A stretch of DNA of 64,000 nt from Nyssa sinensis (GCA_008638375.1 CM018031.1:62889688-62953687); one strand, 5' to 3'. Shown: positions 50,923 through 63,892, counted from the stretch's first letter. The notes: generated from the letters alone by a model not told the origin. A program made the numbers and translations.

Positions 50923-51937
50923 AAAATATAAATTTAAAATAAACTTTTGAAATGTGTAGCATTACTCTTATAGGATAAACCTGCCTTTGGCCCCCATGAT
51001 AATCCCCACAAGTTTTCCAAAACATATTTGGCTCTTAGGTTTGGTACTCCATCAAAGGTAGAAGCAGTGCATGCATGCAGGAAAACAGTACCAAAGGAGA
51101 TCTAGATAATTTAGTCTCTTGGATCAATATTTAACATGGAAGAAAGCAAAGAAATCATCAAAAGCATTCCTTTCAGCTCAAACTAGCTATAGAACAATTA
51201 ATTCCGATATTTGCCTCTAAATTTTGAGATATATATATATATATATATATTATAGTATAAGATATCGAAAGCACTTCCTTTTACATTTTAACTCAAATAT
51301 TGTGGAATCTTTCCTTTAGAACAAGTCTGGATCATATTAATCCAAAACTAAACAGTTTGATCACCAGAAATGATTGAGAAATATAATCCGTATATACCTG
51401 CAGCTTTCCTTACATTTCTCCAAGTAAATTAATGCATGAACATTCATGCATATAGTTCCTCCTTTCAGAGAGGAGTGATGTTAATTAGGATTCACTAATC
51501 TTCATCCCAGAAGATCACCACATTTGGTAATTGAATCAACAATGAAAGCCATGCACTATGGATCGAATAGGAATGGAAATTTGCCCCGTTTCATCAAGGA
51601 CCCCGTCCCGTCCTGTCGAGGGACCCGGCCTGACCGTCCCACTCCACCCTTAATGAGATGGGTATGGGGTGCTCGGGTTGGGACAAGATCAGGGTATCAC
51701 TTTTAAAACTCTGTCGGATTCGAGGGATTCAGGAAATGGTCACCCCGCCCCAACCCCGTCCCGTTTATATATTAAGTTTTTTTATTTATTTTTATATACA
51801 CTATATTTATCAATAAATAACACTATATAAAATTAGTTTTAAGGTTTTTCATATCACACTCATATTTTTTTTTTGTATTAGTTATTTTGAAAAAAAAATT
51901 AATTTATTTATCAAAATAAAAGTTTTAACTTACTTAA

Positions 51938-51983
<46 letters not shown>

Positions 51984-53036
51984 GGCGTTCGGAGCGGGAC
52001 GGAGTGAAGTCGAGAATATAAATGATAGGGTCAAGATAAACCTCTAAACGGAGCGAGACTCAGTGACAAAAAATATAAACGGAGTTGAGGTTGGGAAAGA
52101 GTCACCCTCGCCCCAAACTTACCCGTTGCCATTCCTAGGATCGAATGTCGTGCAACATTAAGTGTATCTGATGCAGCCATGCTGCTGAATGACAATGCTT
52201 TAATTGGAATATTCAAAAGCTAGATAGAACCACATTGGGTTAGACAAGTAGAATGGAAAGATCAGTACCTTCTGTGGATTACTAGTGTTCATCTTCTTTG
52301 TTTCTTAAATTTCTTTGGCCAACTACTAGGGTTTTAGTAACTTACAAAATGGTAAGAGAAGAAAAATAAAAAATTACAGAACTAACTGCTAGTTCTGCCT
52401 TTCTTTTTCTTCTCTTTCTTTTTTCTTTCTTGTTCTCTGGGCTTTGGCTTTCTTTTAATATACTAAAAAAACTGCTAGTTGAAGCAAGCTAGTCCCAGTT
52501 CTCACTAGTCAAACAACAACATTAACTTTCCAATTACCACCCCCCAAAAAAAATCTAATTTTTGACAATGAGAGAATTTCAATTTCAATCAACATTCAAT
52601 GCTAGACAAACTATTTTAGCCCAACATAAGTAAACATTACACTCAACTAGAAAATTAAATAGATTGTTGGGAAACATATAGGAGAGGAACAACTTATATG
52701 ACCCTAATCAAAATAGGGTTACATATATATACAAGGAAGGAACAACACAGCTAGATACCTCAAGAATCTGGTACCGGAAGGTGATGATTCATTCATCTGC
52801 GTCTTCCTTCGTTGAAATTCCAGCCATAGAACGTTTCTTCTTTCCCCTCCATGCCTTCTAGAGTTGATTTCAAGACAACCCTATGCAAAAAATACCATTT
52901 GATAGAAAATTTGTAAAATGGTGTCTTTGCATAAAGTGGTGAATTTTGTCAAGAACACATAGCTAGCTCTACAATATCACAAACTGATGATATATATAAT
53001 TTCATATATATATATATATATATATCAAATAAAGTT
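50923..53036. other. Intergenic region downstream of duplication copy 2
   Basis: AT-rich DNA with several (AT)n tracts and one hAT-like element (51568-52137). No gene is recognised. I looked for a tetraspanin C-terminal tail after the duplication and did not find one. Confidence 0.5.
51568..52137. mobile_element. hAT-like element (570 bp)
   Basis: Perfect 8-bp direct repeats GGATCGAA flank it (51560-51567, 52138-52145). The ends are TAGGAATGGAAATTTGCC and, inward from the right, TAGGAATGGCAACGGG. The interior is GC-rich near both ends with many CCCCG-type words, and has a 42-base (AT)n core at 51940-51981. It is non-coding and carries a classic plant hAT MITE signature. Confidence 0.8.
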
Positions 53037-53585
53037 CTATGGATCATGACCAAGCCGAAGCTCCAAATCTAATTCTTGTTCTTCATCACTTTCACCTTGT
53101 TTCTTCTTTTCAAGATCTTCTGCGTGGGAGGAATCAAATTGCAGACTCAAATTCGTCCTCCAATCGTCTCCAAATGGATTCAAGTGATGTGGGGTTTGAT
53201 CATCACGCAAGTTTTCGTGTTTGTATGGATTTGAGGGCCTCGTACCTGATGTGGCAGCCGGAAAATATGTCCGATAATTCATCTGGGGCTCATGCGCGGC
53301 AGAATAATAAGGAGGCTGGTGACTCGAAATTGGCTGCGAGAATACGAGACTCTGATAATTCTCTTCATGTTTATTTGAATTAATCGAGGAAGGCCTGTTC
53401 TTCGCTCTATCTTTCCTGTGAATATTCATGTGTCCACCCAAGGCCTGTGCAGTGGTGAACCCTCGCTTGCAAAACATACAATCGTAGGATCGACCAGCGC
53501 CGGCATCGTTGTTCTCTTGCTCCGGTTGATCCACTTCTTCACTTGAGTTCACCGAGCTATCTTCTTCGCGATGACCAGATTCCAT
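53037..53585 (-). CDS. Single C2H2 zinc-finger EAR repressor, TAC1-like
   Basis: An intronless gene encoding 182 residues. The single finger uses C36, C39, H52 and H56 with the plant-specific QALGGH core ([17 protein letters not shown]). The C-terminus ends with the EAR motif LDLELRLG (about 172-179), a docking site for TOPLESS-type corepressors in the family. The N-terminus is acidic. The closest type I recall is the TELOMERASE ACTIVATOR1 (TAC1)-like group of the SUPERMAN family; in Arabidopsis TAC1 raises telomerase activity through auxin. The biological role here is not known. The start MESGHREE is the first ATG; a GGA repeat (about 53683-53706) and a possible TATA-like CTATAACA (about 53659-53667) lie upstream. 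The reading frame is intact. The nearby SUPERMAN-like gene at 63.2 kb is a relative, but the two are clearly different outside the finger and tail. Confidence 0.9.
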   Translation of the reverse strand: MESGHREEDSSVNSSEEVDQPEQENNDAGAGRSYDCMFCKRGFTTAQALGGHMNIHRKDRAKNRPSSINSNKHEENYQSLVFSQPISSHQPPYYSAAHEPQMNYRTYFPAATSGTRPSNPYKHENLRDDQTPHHLNPFGDDWRTNLSLQFDSSHAEDLEKKKQGESDEEQELDLELRLGHDP

Positions 53586-56500
53586 GGCAAAGCTTTAAAA
53601 GCAATTACTGATCCGAGACTTTATTTCTGAGTTTTCTTTTTGACAGAGAGGGAGAGGGGGTGTTATAGAGAGGGAGATCTGAGGAGGAGGAGGAGGAGGA
53701 GGAGGGTGTGAAGCAAAGGACAACTAAGGGGCATAGACGTTGGCATAGTGAGGTGAGTGAAGGTGTGGGGGAAGGGAGACAAGGTCTTTGACGTTTGCTT
53801 ACAGACTCATTCCGTTAGCCGGCTAGGCAGTGGATCCATCTATAATCTATCTTTAGCTGACACTTTAAAATATTAAATCTATCGAGCCTTCCTTCGATTT
53901 GTCTCCCACTAGATCTCTGGTTGCTTTCATCTAGGTTTATTTTCCTAACGCGGTCTCCATTTTGTCAATATGTATCTGTGCCACTCTTGGCAAACCTTTT
54001 CACGAATCACCAATCACGATTCAGATCCTGAAGCTGACCACCAATCACGGTGTGTGACGTTTTTGTTCTACCGAATTACGTACACTTTCACCTGAAGTTA
54101 TCCACTAAACCATTATTTCATATCAAATCATTATTTCATATCATTTTTCGTATCAGTTTATTTAGTATAGATGATATGTTATCTGTATAATTATAAGAAA
54201 TTTAAATAGATGTCACATATCATTTATTCTTTGATTCCAAATAAATAACAAATATTCTTATAATAAGTTTAAATAGATGTGACATATCATCTATTTTTTT
54301 TTATTCCAAATAAATACTAAATACTGATTCATAATATAAAGTTATAAATTATACATACCAATTATGTCGTAACTTTTCAATCATAAAAACTAATGACAGT
54401 TCTTCTCTTAAAAGAAAAAATGATTGATGGTCATTTAATTTCACTTAAAAGAAGAAAAGTGCCTGCAGTCAGTTGACTAAGTCTTGGCATTGCACCAAGC
54501 TCGATCTGGTGGCATGAATAATTTTGCATTAGCGTAATAGTTAATTGTGATGGAATGGAAGCAAGAGAAAGGCAAATCTCATAAGGCACAAAAACAGTTG
54601 CTGCCAAGGAAAGGTGAAGGAACCTTCCTAGTGATAATGAAAAAATGAGCAAACAATATTGCATATTTTGTTGCTTATAGTTGTCCTTAAATAAACCAAC
54701 AAGTGCTTTAAAGCTCATGCATGTCTAATGGGATACACACCACCATCATCCTTGGTGTCATCTAATTTTACTCATTATCACAGCTTAGGTGTCACTAATA
54801 CTTTTTCTTCAATAAAGTTTGATTATGATTTGGCCGGATGCGACTGCGATGGATCACAGAGTAACAAAAACTTGGAAGAGGACGACTCTGCTGATCATCT
54901 TGAACAACATATGTATGATCTCAGATGCATCAAATCATTTCTACGTATATCTTATGCCCAATTTGTTTTAGGCCATTGCTTTGAGCATTTATAATATAAG
55001 TAGAAGTTGTGATAGAAGATCAATAGGTGCTGCGGTGAGGATGTATCTTTCATATATATATATATATATCCATAATCCATACATACATATGTGTTTACAT
55101 AGAATTTTTGACTGTACTCATCTGAATTTTATTTTATTTTTTATTTTCTTGACCTATTGACTTTTTTAGTTTTTAATTTTTTGGGACAATATAATTTTTA
55201 AAGATGTTAGTTGAAACGGTGTTGGACTGAGAGTTTAGGAGCTTTAACATTTTAAGTTCTTGGATTTGATTTCTTTCGTTAGTAATTCTTGAGATCAGAA
55301 ACTGTAGGACGAAAGTTCTGCTTCAAAATATTTGTTCGAATTGCATGGACTTAATTTGGTTCACACAAACTGATCTAAAATATCCTGTATATATACCCAA
55401 AAAAAAATTAAAGCGTTTCTTATCAAAAAGATTTCTTGAAATACATCTCTTCAAAAGATATTTATAGAAGCATTATGTATAGTCTTTTAAGAAATGACTT
55501 TTTTGAGTTTGAAAAATAAGTAAAAAATTATGTAAAAATTAAAAAAAAAAAATTGTTAAAAAATTACATGAGTCTAGTCAAAAACTCAGTATACATACAT
55601 ACATAACACACAATACACACACACGAATCTACAGGCATTGTTATCATTTTAGCGTTATACAAACAATTTTTTTTTAATAAAAACACCCAAAATTCATTCC
55701 GATTACCACCTAATTTATTCCTTTCCTAATTAAGTCGATACAAGTTAATCCCATTTGACTCATTTTGGTTACTTCATATTATTATATTGAAGTCTTGAGA
55801 CACAAAATTGGATCCTTAGGAGTCCCATGTTCTCATTCATTAATTATAGGGAAGTCAGAGAACTCTCTCTCACTTGCAGGCCACAATTATTTTATTAGAG
55901 TCGGTTTGTTCATAATTGGCTGGTGTGTATACACTCCCTTATATATTTTTACATTGAAAGTGGCAGCACTGAACAATTTTTCCATTCTTACTATAAATAT
56001 AAACTAATCCCACATTAGCAATCTTTAAAAATTTCATTCGTAAAAAAATAAAAAAACATATTATGTATAAGCAGCTAGCAAAGTAGAAGAAAACATCTTA
56101 GACATTCTATATATGCTTATATATATATATATATATATATATGATGTTGTTCTTATTATCTGAGGCGACCTCCCGTCTTTCATTATCTTTCAAGAACTCA
56201 GGATCAGAAGAAGGTCACTGGATTCATTATTTGTCAAGAACTTAAGGTCAAGGTTAGAGTCATAGGGTCATTGAATAGGCTCCAGTGGTAGCTGCTCCAG
56301 TAGTAAAATCAATAAAGAAAATAAAATTATAATTGAAAAGAATAATTAAACATTATTAAAAGCTTACCTTATGGTCTTATTTATAAATTGTAGATCACCT
56401 AAGTTGAGCAGAATTAGGAGTTATAAAAGTAAGAATTCGAAGATATCCGGATAGTAGTTGTCAGTTTAAACTTTGTTTACTTATTCTGAAATCGGTAGGA

Positions 56501-58000
56501 TATGAAAGATAGTGTCATGTTCTGAACCACATACCTCTGAACCCCTCATGCCTATGTGATCTGGATAAAATAATTTTTTTGAACCCTTAAAAAGATCTGT
56601 ATAAACATATGTTATGCTTTGAATATATTTATCACTTTATAATGTATCAATATATAATCTAAAACAAAGTCAAAATTATTTAATGAGGATAATATTTACA
56701 GTTATTGCATTAATCTGAGAGGGTGACAAAAAGGCAGAAAGTAGTTAAAAAGGATGAAAAGACAAAAACCCTTTGATTATTAACCAAATGTAAAATTGTT
56801 ATCGTATTGTATTGGCTGTGTCTGGAGTGGAAGTGCACGCCTCAATGCTTTATGATATAAGAAAATGTGTTTGATTAAGGAAATAATTAGAGGTTGATTT
56901 GACTAAGTCTTGGTGGAAATTCTTAATTGTATGAATAGTCATGGACAATGAGAAAATTGGACATGGACGATAACAACGTGAGTGCTGCAACTACTACTAC
57001 TATCAGCTACCAAATCATTCGTCTTTTCTTTCTGATTCATTACGTTTCCTCTAAGATTTCACTATTTCCCTTTTCAGCTATGCTCCGTTTGGCTGCTGAG
57101 ATTGCTGAATGTAAATATTTAAATTTGTGATGCTATTGCTATTTTAGTATTAAGAATGCTTTTCTTTTATGTGATTTTTAGAGCAAATAAATGAAAAAGT
57201 AAAATATAAAAAGTGTCATGCAGACTATTCCCACTCTCCAATATTACTTTTGCACTTCAAAAATAGACTTTTAATAAAAGTCAAACTGAAATTCATGACC
57301 TTTTATTTGAAGAAGAAGATGAATGGCTTGACTGAAAATCAAATGAGGCCTTAGTATAAAGATTATTTTTTATAAATTTAGTATACTATACGTTTTTATA
57401 ATCTTTTAATTACATTTTGTCATATGTATTATGTATTATTAAATAAGATAAATCATATTATACATGATAAAATATTATTAAAAAAATATATTATTATAGT
57501 ATTGTACCAAACTTATTTAAAAAAACTTTCCTTTGGTGTGACCTTAGTTCATTTCTTCAGAATTTTTTTTTTAAAGTAAATTTGTGTGGGCCCAGTTAAA
57601 ATCAAAAAGAAAAAAAGTTTGGAAACAGACCACGAGTCAATCAAACGAGTGGACCCAGATGGGCTTCTCTGACCAGATGGGTCAAGTCCATTATCACTTA
57701 AAAGACCTGCCTACCACTAATTTTGCCAATTCAGTTGTTTAACTCCAATGGGTTCAACTAAAATTTTAATTGATTATTAAGGAATTTAACTATATTTGAA
57801 TTTTTTTTTTTTTTATGTTTTCGTACTATATTATAAAGCCCTATAACAAAAGCTATCAGCAAAACAAAAGTCAAGTCAGCTAAAATTTCTATCTAAATGG
57901 TACAAATACTTACTCCTCACCCAAAATGCATGAATTCGATTCTTAATTTCCACATTCTTGTATTGATAAAGAAAAAAAAAGGGGGGGGGGGGGGGGGGGG
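53586..58000. other. Intergenic region, no recognisable gene
   Basis: The first few hundred bases are the promoter of the TAC1-like gene. The rest is AT-rich with (AT)n tracts (about 55049-55069, 56117-56141). ORFs at 54431-54718 (minus) and 54728-54994 (plus) have no family signature and no splice partners. Confidence 0.5.
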
Positions 58001-58008
58001 GGGGGGGG
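57981..58008. repeat. Poly-G tract, 28 G
   Basis: A run of nine A is followed by 28 G. It sits at the left edge of the LINE scrap at 58009-58380. The length is probably unreliable. Confidence 0.9.
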
Positions 58009-58380
58009 CTATCAGCAAAAAAAAAGCCAGCTAAAGGCTAAAACAAGAAGAACATCAGCTAGCAATAAAATGACAGAGAACATCAGAATGAAGGACAGGC
58101 CAACCCAGGACCCAAAACAAAGGCCTAACTGAGAATGTACCTAACAATGGATATATACCAAAACTCATACAAATTTCCCGGTGGGTGAAGGTGTTCTGGA
58201 TACCCTTCCATGCATGAGGAAACCAGCATTTCTAATTTCAGATCGAGGTGATAGCTTGGACCTCAGTAGAGGCATCTTTAAAAGAGTTGAGCTTCAATCT
58301 TGCATTTCTTTCCCTCCAAATGAAAAATTGAAATGGTTATGCAGCTTATGGTCAAATTGAATCTGGACCAAGAAAAAGAT
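58009..58380 (-). mobile_element. LINE reverse-transcriptase C-terminal scrap
   Basis: Minus-strand translation of about 58245-58335 reads PFQFFIWRERNARLKL, then NSFKDASTEVQAITSI and a stop. The IWRERNARxxxN pattern is typical of the region just after zf-RVT at the end of plant LINE polyproteins. The rest is degraded. The limits are approximate. Confidence 0.5.
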
Positions 58381-59419
58381 TTTGATCCCATTCAATCATT
58401 TTATTCAAATATGGTACTATGAATGTAATCCGATCTAGATTAAAATAATTTTATTTGTTAATGATTTAAGCCGATTAGAAATAATATTTATATTAATTAT
58501 ATATATATTATGTTACAAAATTGCTTATTTAAAAATATATTTTGTTAAAAAAATTCTATTTTAATTTTATAATATATAAAATTTTGAATTATATTAGCTA
58601 TGGTAAGTAGAGTTGAATTGAATTGAATTGAATTTTATGTATTTCAAATGGTACATAATATATGTATATTATAACATAATATTTTATATATTATATAAAA
58701 TTATTGGATCTAATTTGATCTAATTCTATAATTAATAAAATTGGATTAAGAATTCATGAATTTGAAAATCTTTCAACTCTGATATGATTCCGATAATTTT
58801 TTTAACTAAATGTAATTCGAATCACCTATACTCGAGTTGGAATCTATTTTATTTACCAGCCAAGATGTCTCAATCATTCATAACCTTCAACTACCTATCT
58901 AGAAAAAGATTAAAATTAAAAATCTCAATTACAATAATAAAACAATCTTACTATTGTGTCCTTTCAATACATAGTACAAATAAAAGAGGGTTTTTAGTGA
59001 TTCATGAAAAGAAAAGGCGCAAGCATGAATACATGTCTGTGTTCCTTTATCCCATACCCTCTTCTCTTTCACTAAAACATACACTTTGGCAGGTTATCAG
59101 CCAACTCCAGATGTCTCTTCTGTCTCTCAAATTTCACATGTCGGGAAGACTTCCTTTGAAGTTATAAGAGAGAGAGTGTGAGTATGATTCCACTTATATA
59201 TTGGTTTTGAATGACCAGGTTCTATTTAAGGAAAAGTCATCATGCCACTGACATCCATACAGTGTTGGGAAGGAGCAAAGTATCAGACGTTGGGAAAATT
59301 ACATCCCATCTACTACAGAGACCAAAATACCATTCGAATCATTGACTACGAGTACTACTGCTGGAATCACCCTCTCTCTCTCTCTCTATACACACACACA
59401 CATATATATATATATATGA

Positions 59420-59655
59420 TATATCTATCTGTATTTCCAATTGGATCTTTGGACAGACATGAAATGACAGAACTTTCTTTAATATCCCCTTCAATGCTGG
59501 CATCGCTTGAGGAGTAACTTCTGCTTTTTCTTGAAAGCAATTTAATGGGTGGACAGTCATGCAGTTTGATTCCATTATGTTTTGCTTGACTGAAGCTAGA
59601 GAGATCTTCTATATAGAGTTCATCATCATAAATGTCTCCATTCATGACTTCTACA
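59420..59655 (-). other. Unclassified exon-like ORF
   Basis: A CAG acceptor at 59656-59658, within a CA repeat, is followed by an open frame with protein-like composition, including NGDIYDDELYIEDLSSFSQA and KLLSRKSRSYSSSDAS. A second possible piece on the same strand (about 59094-59165) reads RKSSRHVKFERQKRHLELAD. I do not recognise a family. It could be part of a broken gene or a chance ORF. No start, promoter or clear donor can be shown. Confidence 0.25.
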
Positions 59656-60608
59656 CTGTGTGTGTGTGAGAAATCCAAAAGCACCAACGTAATGGTTACT
59701 CTGTTTTAGAAATGATGGAGAAACAGATATAGTTAAGTCATTCGGAGTAAAAATTCTTACATAGAAATTGTGCTTCTCTGTGACTTAATCCACAATCAAT
59801 TAACTTTGTCTAGGAAATCAAGCAAGAACTGTTTGGAAGGATGGATAACGTTACGTGATCATACAATCTTTTCTTAAAAAAAAGTAAAAAAATATTTTAA
59901 TAATATGACTGATATAAAAATTATTAATTAATTAAATATTTTTTAAAAAATAATTAATATAATAATGATCAAAGATAATTTTTTACTTGAATAAAGATGC
60001 ATGAACCATAAAATTTATTTTTTTTTACAATTTTACCCCTTAAATGATGTGCAAATAATCTCAATGTAATGATGTGCTATTTTGTTATTTGAAAAGTCTA
60101 ACACTACATAGCTTGAAAAAATCTTACCTCAGTCAATATACATAAATGTGTGCATGTGTTTATGTTGGGTAGTTATTATGAATTAATTATGAATTCTTGA
60201 TTCTCCATCGTTGACTCGTGACTCAAATTTTTTGACTTACTTTATTTGAATATTTATGACATGCTTCTTTTCCCATTTTATACTGTGCATATGTAAGAGT
60301 GTTGTTTTTAGAATTCTTTTTTCACGTAAAGAGAGCCAATTTGTATGAGTCGTTATTGAATGTAAAGAGATTTTTAGATTTGTAAGTATTTTGTTTTTAT
60401 AATTTTTTTTGATACATAATGAATTAATCAATACTGTTCGTGGACATAAATATTTTACTGAATCGCATAAATATTGTGTCTTCTCTATTTTTGTTTGAAA
60501 TCGATTCATTATTTTTTTTATGACTTTCGGCACAATATTTTATAATTTAAGAATAACCTTAGGAACAAGTAGGGACCAGGCCAACGAAGGACCCGGGAGT
60601 CAACTGTG

Positions 60609-60623
60609 CCCCCCCCCCCCCCC
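60609..60623. repeat. Poly-C tract, 15 C
   Basis: A run of 15 C in AT-rich DNA, preceded by a short GC-rich stretch (about 60565-60608) that may be an old transposon end. Confidence 0.85.
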
Positions 60624-62798
60624 TCCTCCTGTTTTTAAAATTTTCTTATATTTTCAAAAGAGTTTAAAACATATATTTTTAATTTTTATTTTTGTCCCCT
60701 TAATTCAAACATTTTTACAATTACTGGTACTTAATTTTCAATATTACTCTTTGCTTATTATTTTCAAAAAAGTTGTTACATGCAATAAAGGATATCCTAA
60801 AAAACTAAAATGTCATTTATCTTAATACAGTGGGGAAAAAATGGCTTGTACGTTATGATTTTCATCAATTGTTCAGGGCTCTCCTTCAAATGTGGAAGCT
60901 TTCAAAATTTTCTTAAACACATACACTAAGTCTCACAAAATTAATTCTTCCTTCCCCACTTTAATAAGAAAGTTTAAGTCAGAATTAAAACTGGTTCATA
61001 GTTGCAGGACACTTTTTTTATTCCTATGCTAAATTAAAATATGATTTTATTTTTAGGACTTTTCTCTTTAATGTGATTTTATTTAAGAATTTAGTTTAAT
61101 TAAATTGCATCTATATTGTGTCTCTAAATTCAATAAATAGGAAGGGTTCATTGTTTGTTTTTCATTATATTCGATAGTGTAATATAGTAAATGTGGGATT
61201 GTTAGGTTTTCATTTTTCTAAGCTTCAATTCTTGTGCATATTATAACATGTAACAATTGATTTTTTTTTTCCCAAATTGAAATTTTATGGCCATTCATCA
61301 AACAAACTTATAATCAAATATTAATTAACACATAGTTGACCCTAAATTAAATAGATTCCTAGCTTTTTCCCAGGGAGCAAGTCCTTTTAAGTTTCATCTT
61401 CTGTAAAAATAGATGCACGTGAAATTGTGTGTGTGTGTGTGTCTATATATATATATATATTGATGCAAATTCTTGAATATGAATATGCAAGTAGTGCTTG
61501 GATATTATCATATTATGCATACTTCCATACAAAGGGGAATGCAGGTACCCCAAAGACAGTCCTTAGCTAGGCTATCTCCAACAGTAATTCACATTATGTC
61601 CTTAGGAGTTGGGCTATCTTTAACAGTAATCCAAATTTGAATAAATTTTTTTTTTTAAAAAAAGATTTCAACTATAAACTCAAACTCATATTAAATCTAT
61701 TTTTATTCGAAGTTAAACTCAAATCTACAATATACTATTCATGTACTCAAATCACTAGTCAAAATTAAATTTAAAACTTTTGGAGACAGGATAGAATTTC
61801 TATTTGGGATAAGATAGAATATTTTTAAAAGATTCAAGTAAAATTTTTAGTGATGATTGTAAAGCTTTATATGAAATGAAACTTTTACTCAAATTTTAGT
61901 AACTATTGAAAATGACCTTACAAATTGTGCTGTTATGCCAAAGGATTTAACCTGAATATATATCTATCCTTCCAATTCTTAGTCACTTTTTGTCATGTGA
62001 GCAATGGGTGATTAAAAAATTAGGTTTTTAAATATTTTTCAAATAAAATTAAGGGACTAACTTGTTGTTCACGCGATAGAAAGTAATTGGAGAACCTAAT
62101 AGACACGACAATATGAAATGTATTATAAAGTTGAGTCTTATTTTTAAATTAGCAATTGTTATAGCATCTCTAATTGTTTGTTCCATTTTTCTATGCCAAT
62201 GCTATATATATTTGCCATTATTAAAGTGCTCATTTCATCCAAATGGCTCAAATTAATGTTGGAGTGGAAGTGCTAGATGTTAAACACTGAAAATTGTTGG
62301 ACCTTAATTGTGGTTAAGCATAGCTTCCTTTCATATATACCACAATCATCATACACTTAGATGTGAGTCAGATTCAATTGTTTGAAGATATATGAAGCAC
62401 ACATGCATGCACTCTTTAAAATGAAATTTTTAACATTTTTGGTCGGAAATTTAATGACATACATTACAATTAATACATTCTCCCTTTATATTTTTATATA
62501 ATATATTTTTTTTGATCAGATTTTGTTTCTTACTCTGCTTTCCAATGAAAGAAAAGGGTGGTTGGCATTTACTAGAGAACAATCACAGAAGAGAACATTC
62601 ATTTAATTCATCCTCATCCTTCCACTCATGCATGTTATGCATTCAAGCTAAAAAGGACGACATTGCAAACAATAATCATAACAATATATAACAATTTAAG
62701 AGAGACAATTCTCCTGATAAGTGAATATAATAGCACTCCATAAACAGAATCCCATTATGCATACCAGATGAGATGGAAAAAAAGCAGTTTCATCTACT

Positions 62799-62834
62799 CC
62801 CCCCCCCCCCCCCCCCAAAAAAAAAAAAAAAAAG
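62799..62834. repeat. C18A18 tract
   Basis: Eighteen C followed by eighteen A, resembling the C16A16 tract at 27396-27427 in form. Confidence 0.9.
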
Positions 62835-63172
62835 AGACAAGAAAAGGAAAGCCAAAATAGAGTGTATAATCACCTTGTAATTTCAGATTAATTGGATATC
62901 ATCTCCTAGATCCATTTTTAGGATTCAACTTTCTCAAGGCATTTCCTAATCCTCTATCTGACTGGAAAGAAGCAGGAAAAATGCGAAGAACATTATGCTG
63001 TCGGAAGGTTTTCAAACTTTCTTTTCTGTTCCACCACTTTCTCTCTAACCAAACGGATCATGGTAGTAATTTAATGAAAAACAAAAAAACTGCTTAGATA
63101 CCAATGCAAGAAACTAAAAAAACGCAGTTAATATATTGGAATGATGCCTATTCAACACGTTGAAGATTGCAT

Positions 63173-63794
63173 CTAAGAGTACCCTAGTCGAAGTTCCAAA
63201 TCCAAATCGTCCTTCGCATCTCTAAGCAAATCCATGTTCAAGTCCAATCCAACAATCGCCCTTTTCTTCAAAACCCTATACTCAGCTTCTTTGGTGAAAC
63301 CCTTTAATTCTCCAGCCCCGGGAAAAGGTCCAATGCTCATCTTTTTTCTTAATATCTCCACATCGAGGGCTCAACACATCACGCAGAGAACAATCCATGA
63401 GCGGCACTTTTTCTTCTTGATCTTTAGACGCCGAAGATGATGAAGAGAAAGAAGCGAGAGATGGAGATAAAGAAGAATAACAAGTGTATGGTGATGGTGA
63501 TGGTGATGGTAAGAGCCTAGCAGCATGAGATGATGATGGTGATGAGGATGAAAAACTAGGGTTAGGGTTAGGACAATCGCATGAAGATGACTGTCTCAAC
63601 TTGGCCCTATCTCTCCTATGAACATTCATATGACCCCCTAGAGCTTGTGCGGATTTGAATTCTTTCTTGCAAAAGCTACACGTGTAGTTTCTCTGTGGCC
63701 AGGAAAACTCACATGTACGATCTCTTTCAAAGCTGAAGTTCGTACAGTCCCATGTGTCTTTGAACTTGTCACTGCTCAACTTCACTTTCTCCAT
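63173..63794 (-). pseudogene. SUPERMAN-like C2H2 EAR repressor with one-base frameshift
   Basis: The ATG at 63794 starts [10 protein letters not shown]. The finger uses C39, C42, H55 and H59 in [15 protein letters not shown]...[18 protein letters not shown], close to SUPERMAN and ZFP10/11. A serine-rich middle follows. The expected C-terminus with the EAR motif [11 protein letters not shown] lies in a different frame, ending at 63173. The two frames meet at a run of six A on the gene strand (63342-63347). Five A would give one open frame of 206 residues, about the size of SUPERMAN (204). As read, the first frame runs on and stops at 63282 without the EAR motif. The gene is otherwise well preserved, so this is either a recent loss of function or a homopolymer sequencing error. 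SUPERMAN-family proteins are nuclear repressors acting in flower and meristem boundaries; the specific role is unknown. The promoter lies mostly beyond the window. Confidence 0.85.
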
Positions 63795-63888
63795 AGGTCT
63801 TCTCTTTAACAAGATCTAAACCACAAGAACAAGCAGTCTAGCTAGCTAGCTCGAAGAAAATCAACTGAAAAATGATGAACCCGGCCAC

Positions 63889-63892
<4 letters not shown>

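Larger units (their letters stand above)
58381..63172. other. Intergenic region, mostly no recognisable gene
   Basis: AT-rich, with (CA)n/(TA)n near 59380-59420 and (GT)n/(TA)n near 61423-61460. Apart from the exon-like ORF at 59420-59655 nothing gene-like was seen. The last part before 63173 includes the 3' UTR of the SUPERMAN-like gene. Confidence 0.45.

Noticed and set aside
50833..53036. Search for the missing tetraspanin C-terminal tail exon after duplication copy 2
   Set aside because: No frame gave a cytosolic tail with the acidic DSDDEY-like motif of the family. The tail was probably lost or lies elsewhere.
53039..53383. Plus-strand ORF of 114 codons
   Set aside because: It is the antisense shadow of the TAC1-like zinc-finger gene.
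59242..59517. Plus-strand ORF reminiscent of a receptor-kinase cell-wall binding domain (KYQTLGKLHP, NTIRIIDYE)
   Set aside because: The resemblance is to a few residues only, cysteine spacing is not shown, and the ORF runs into a CT/CA microsatellite. This is too weak to annotate.
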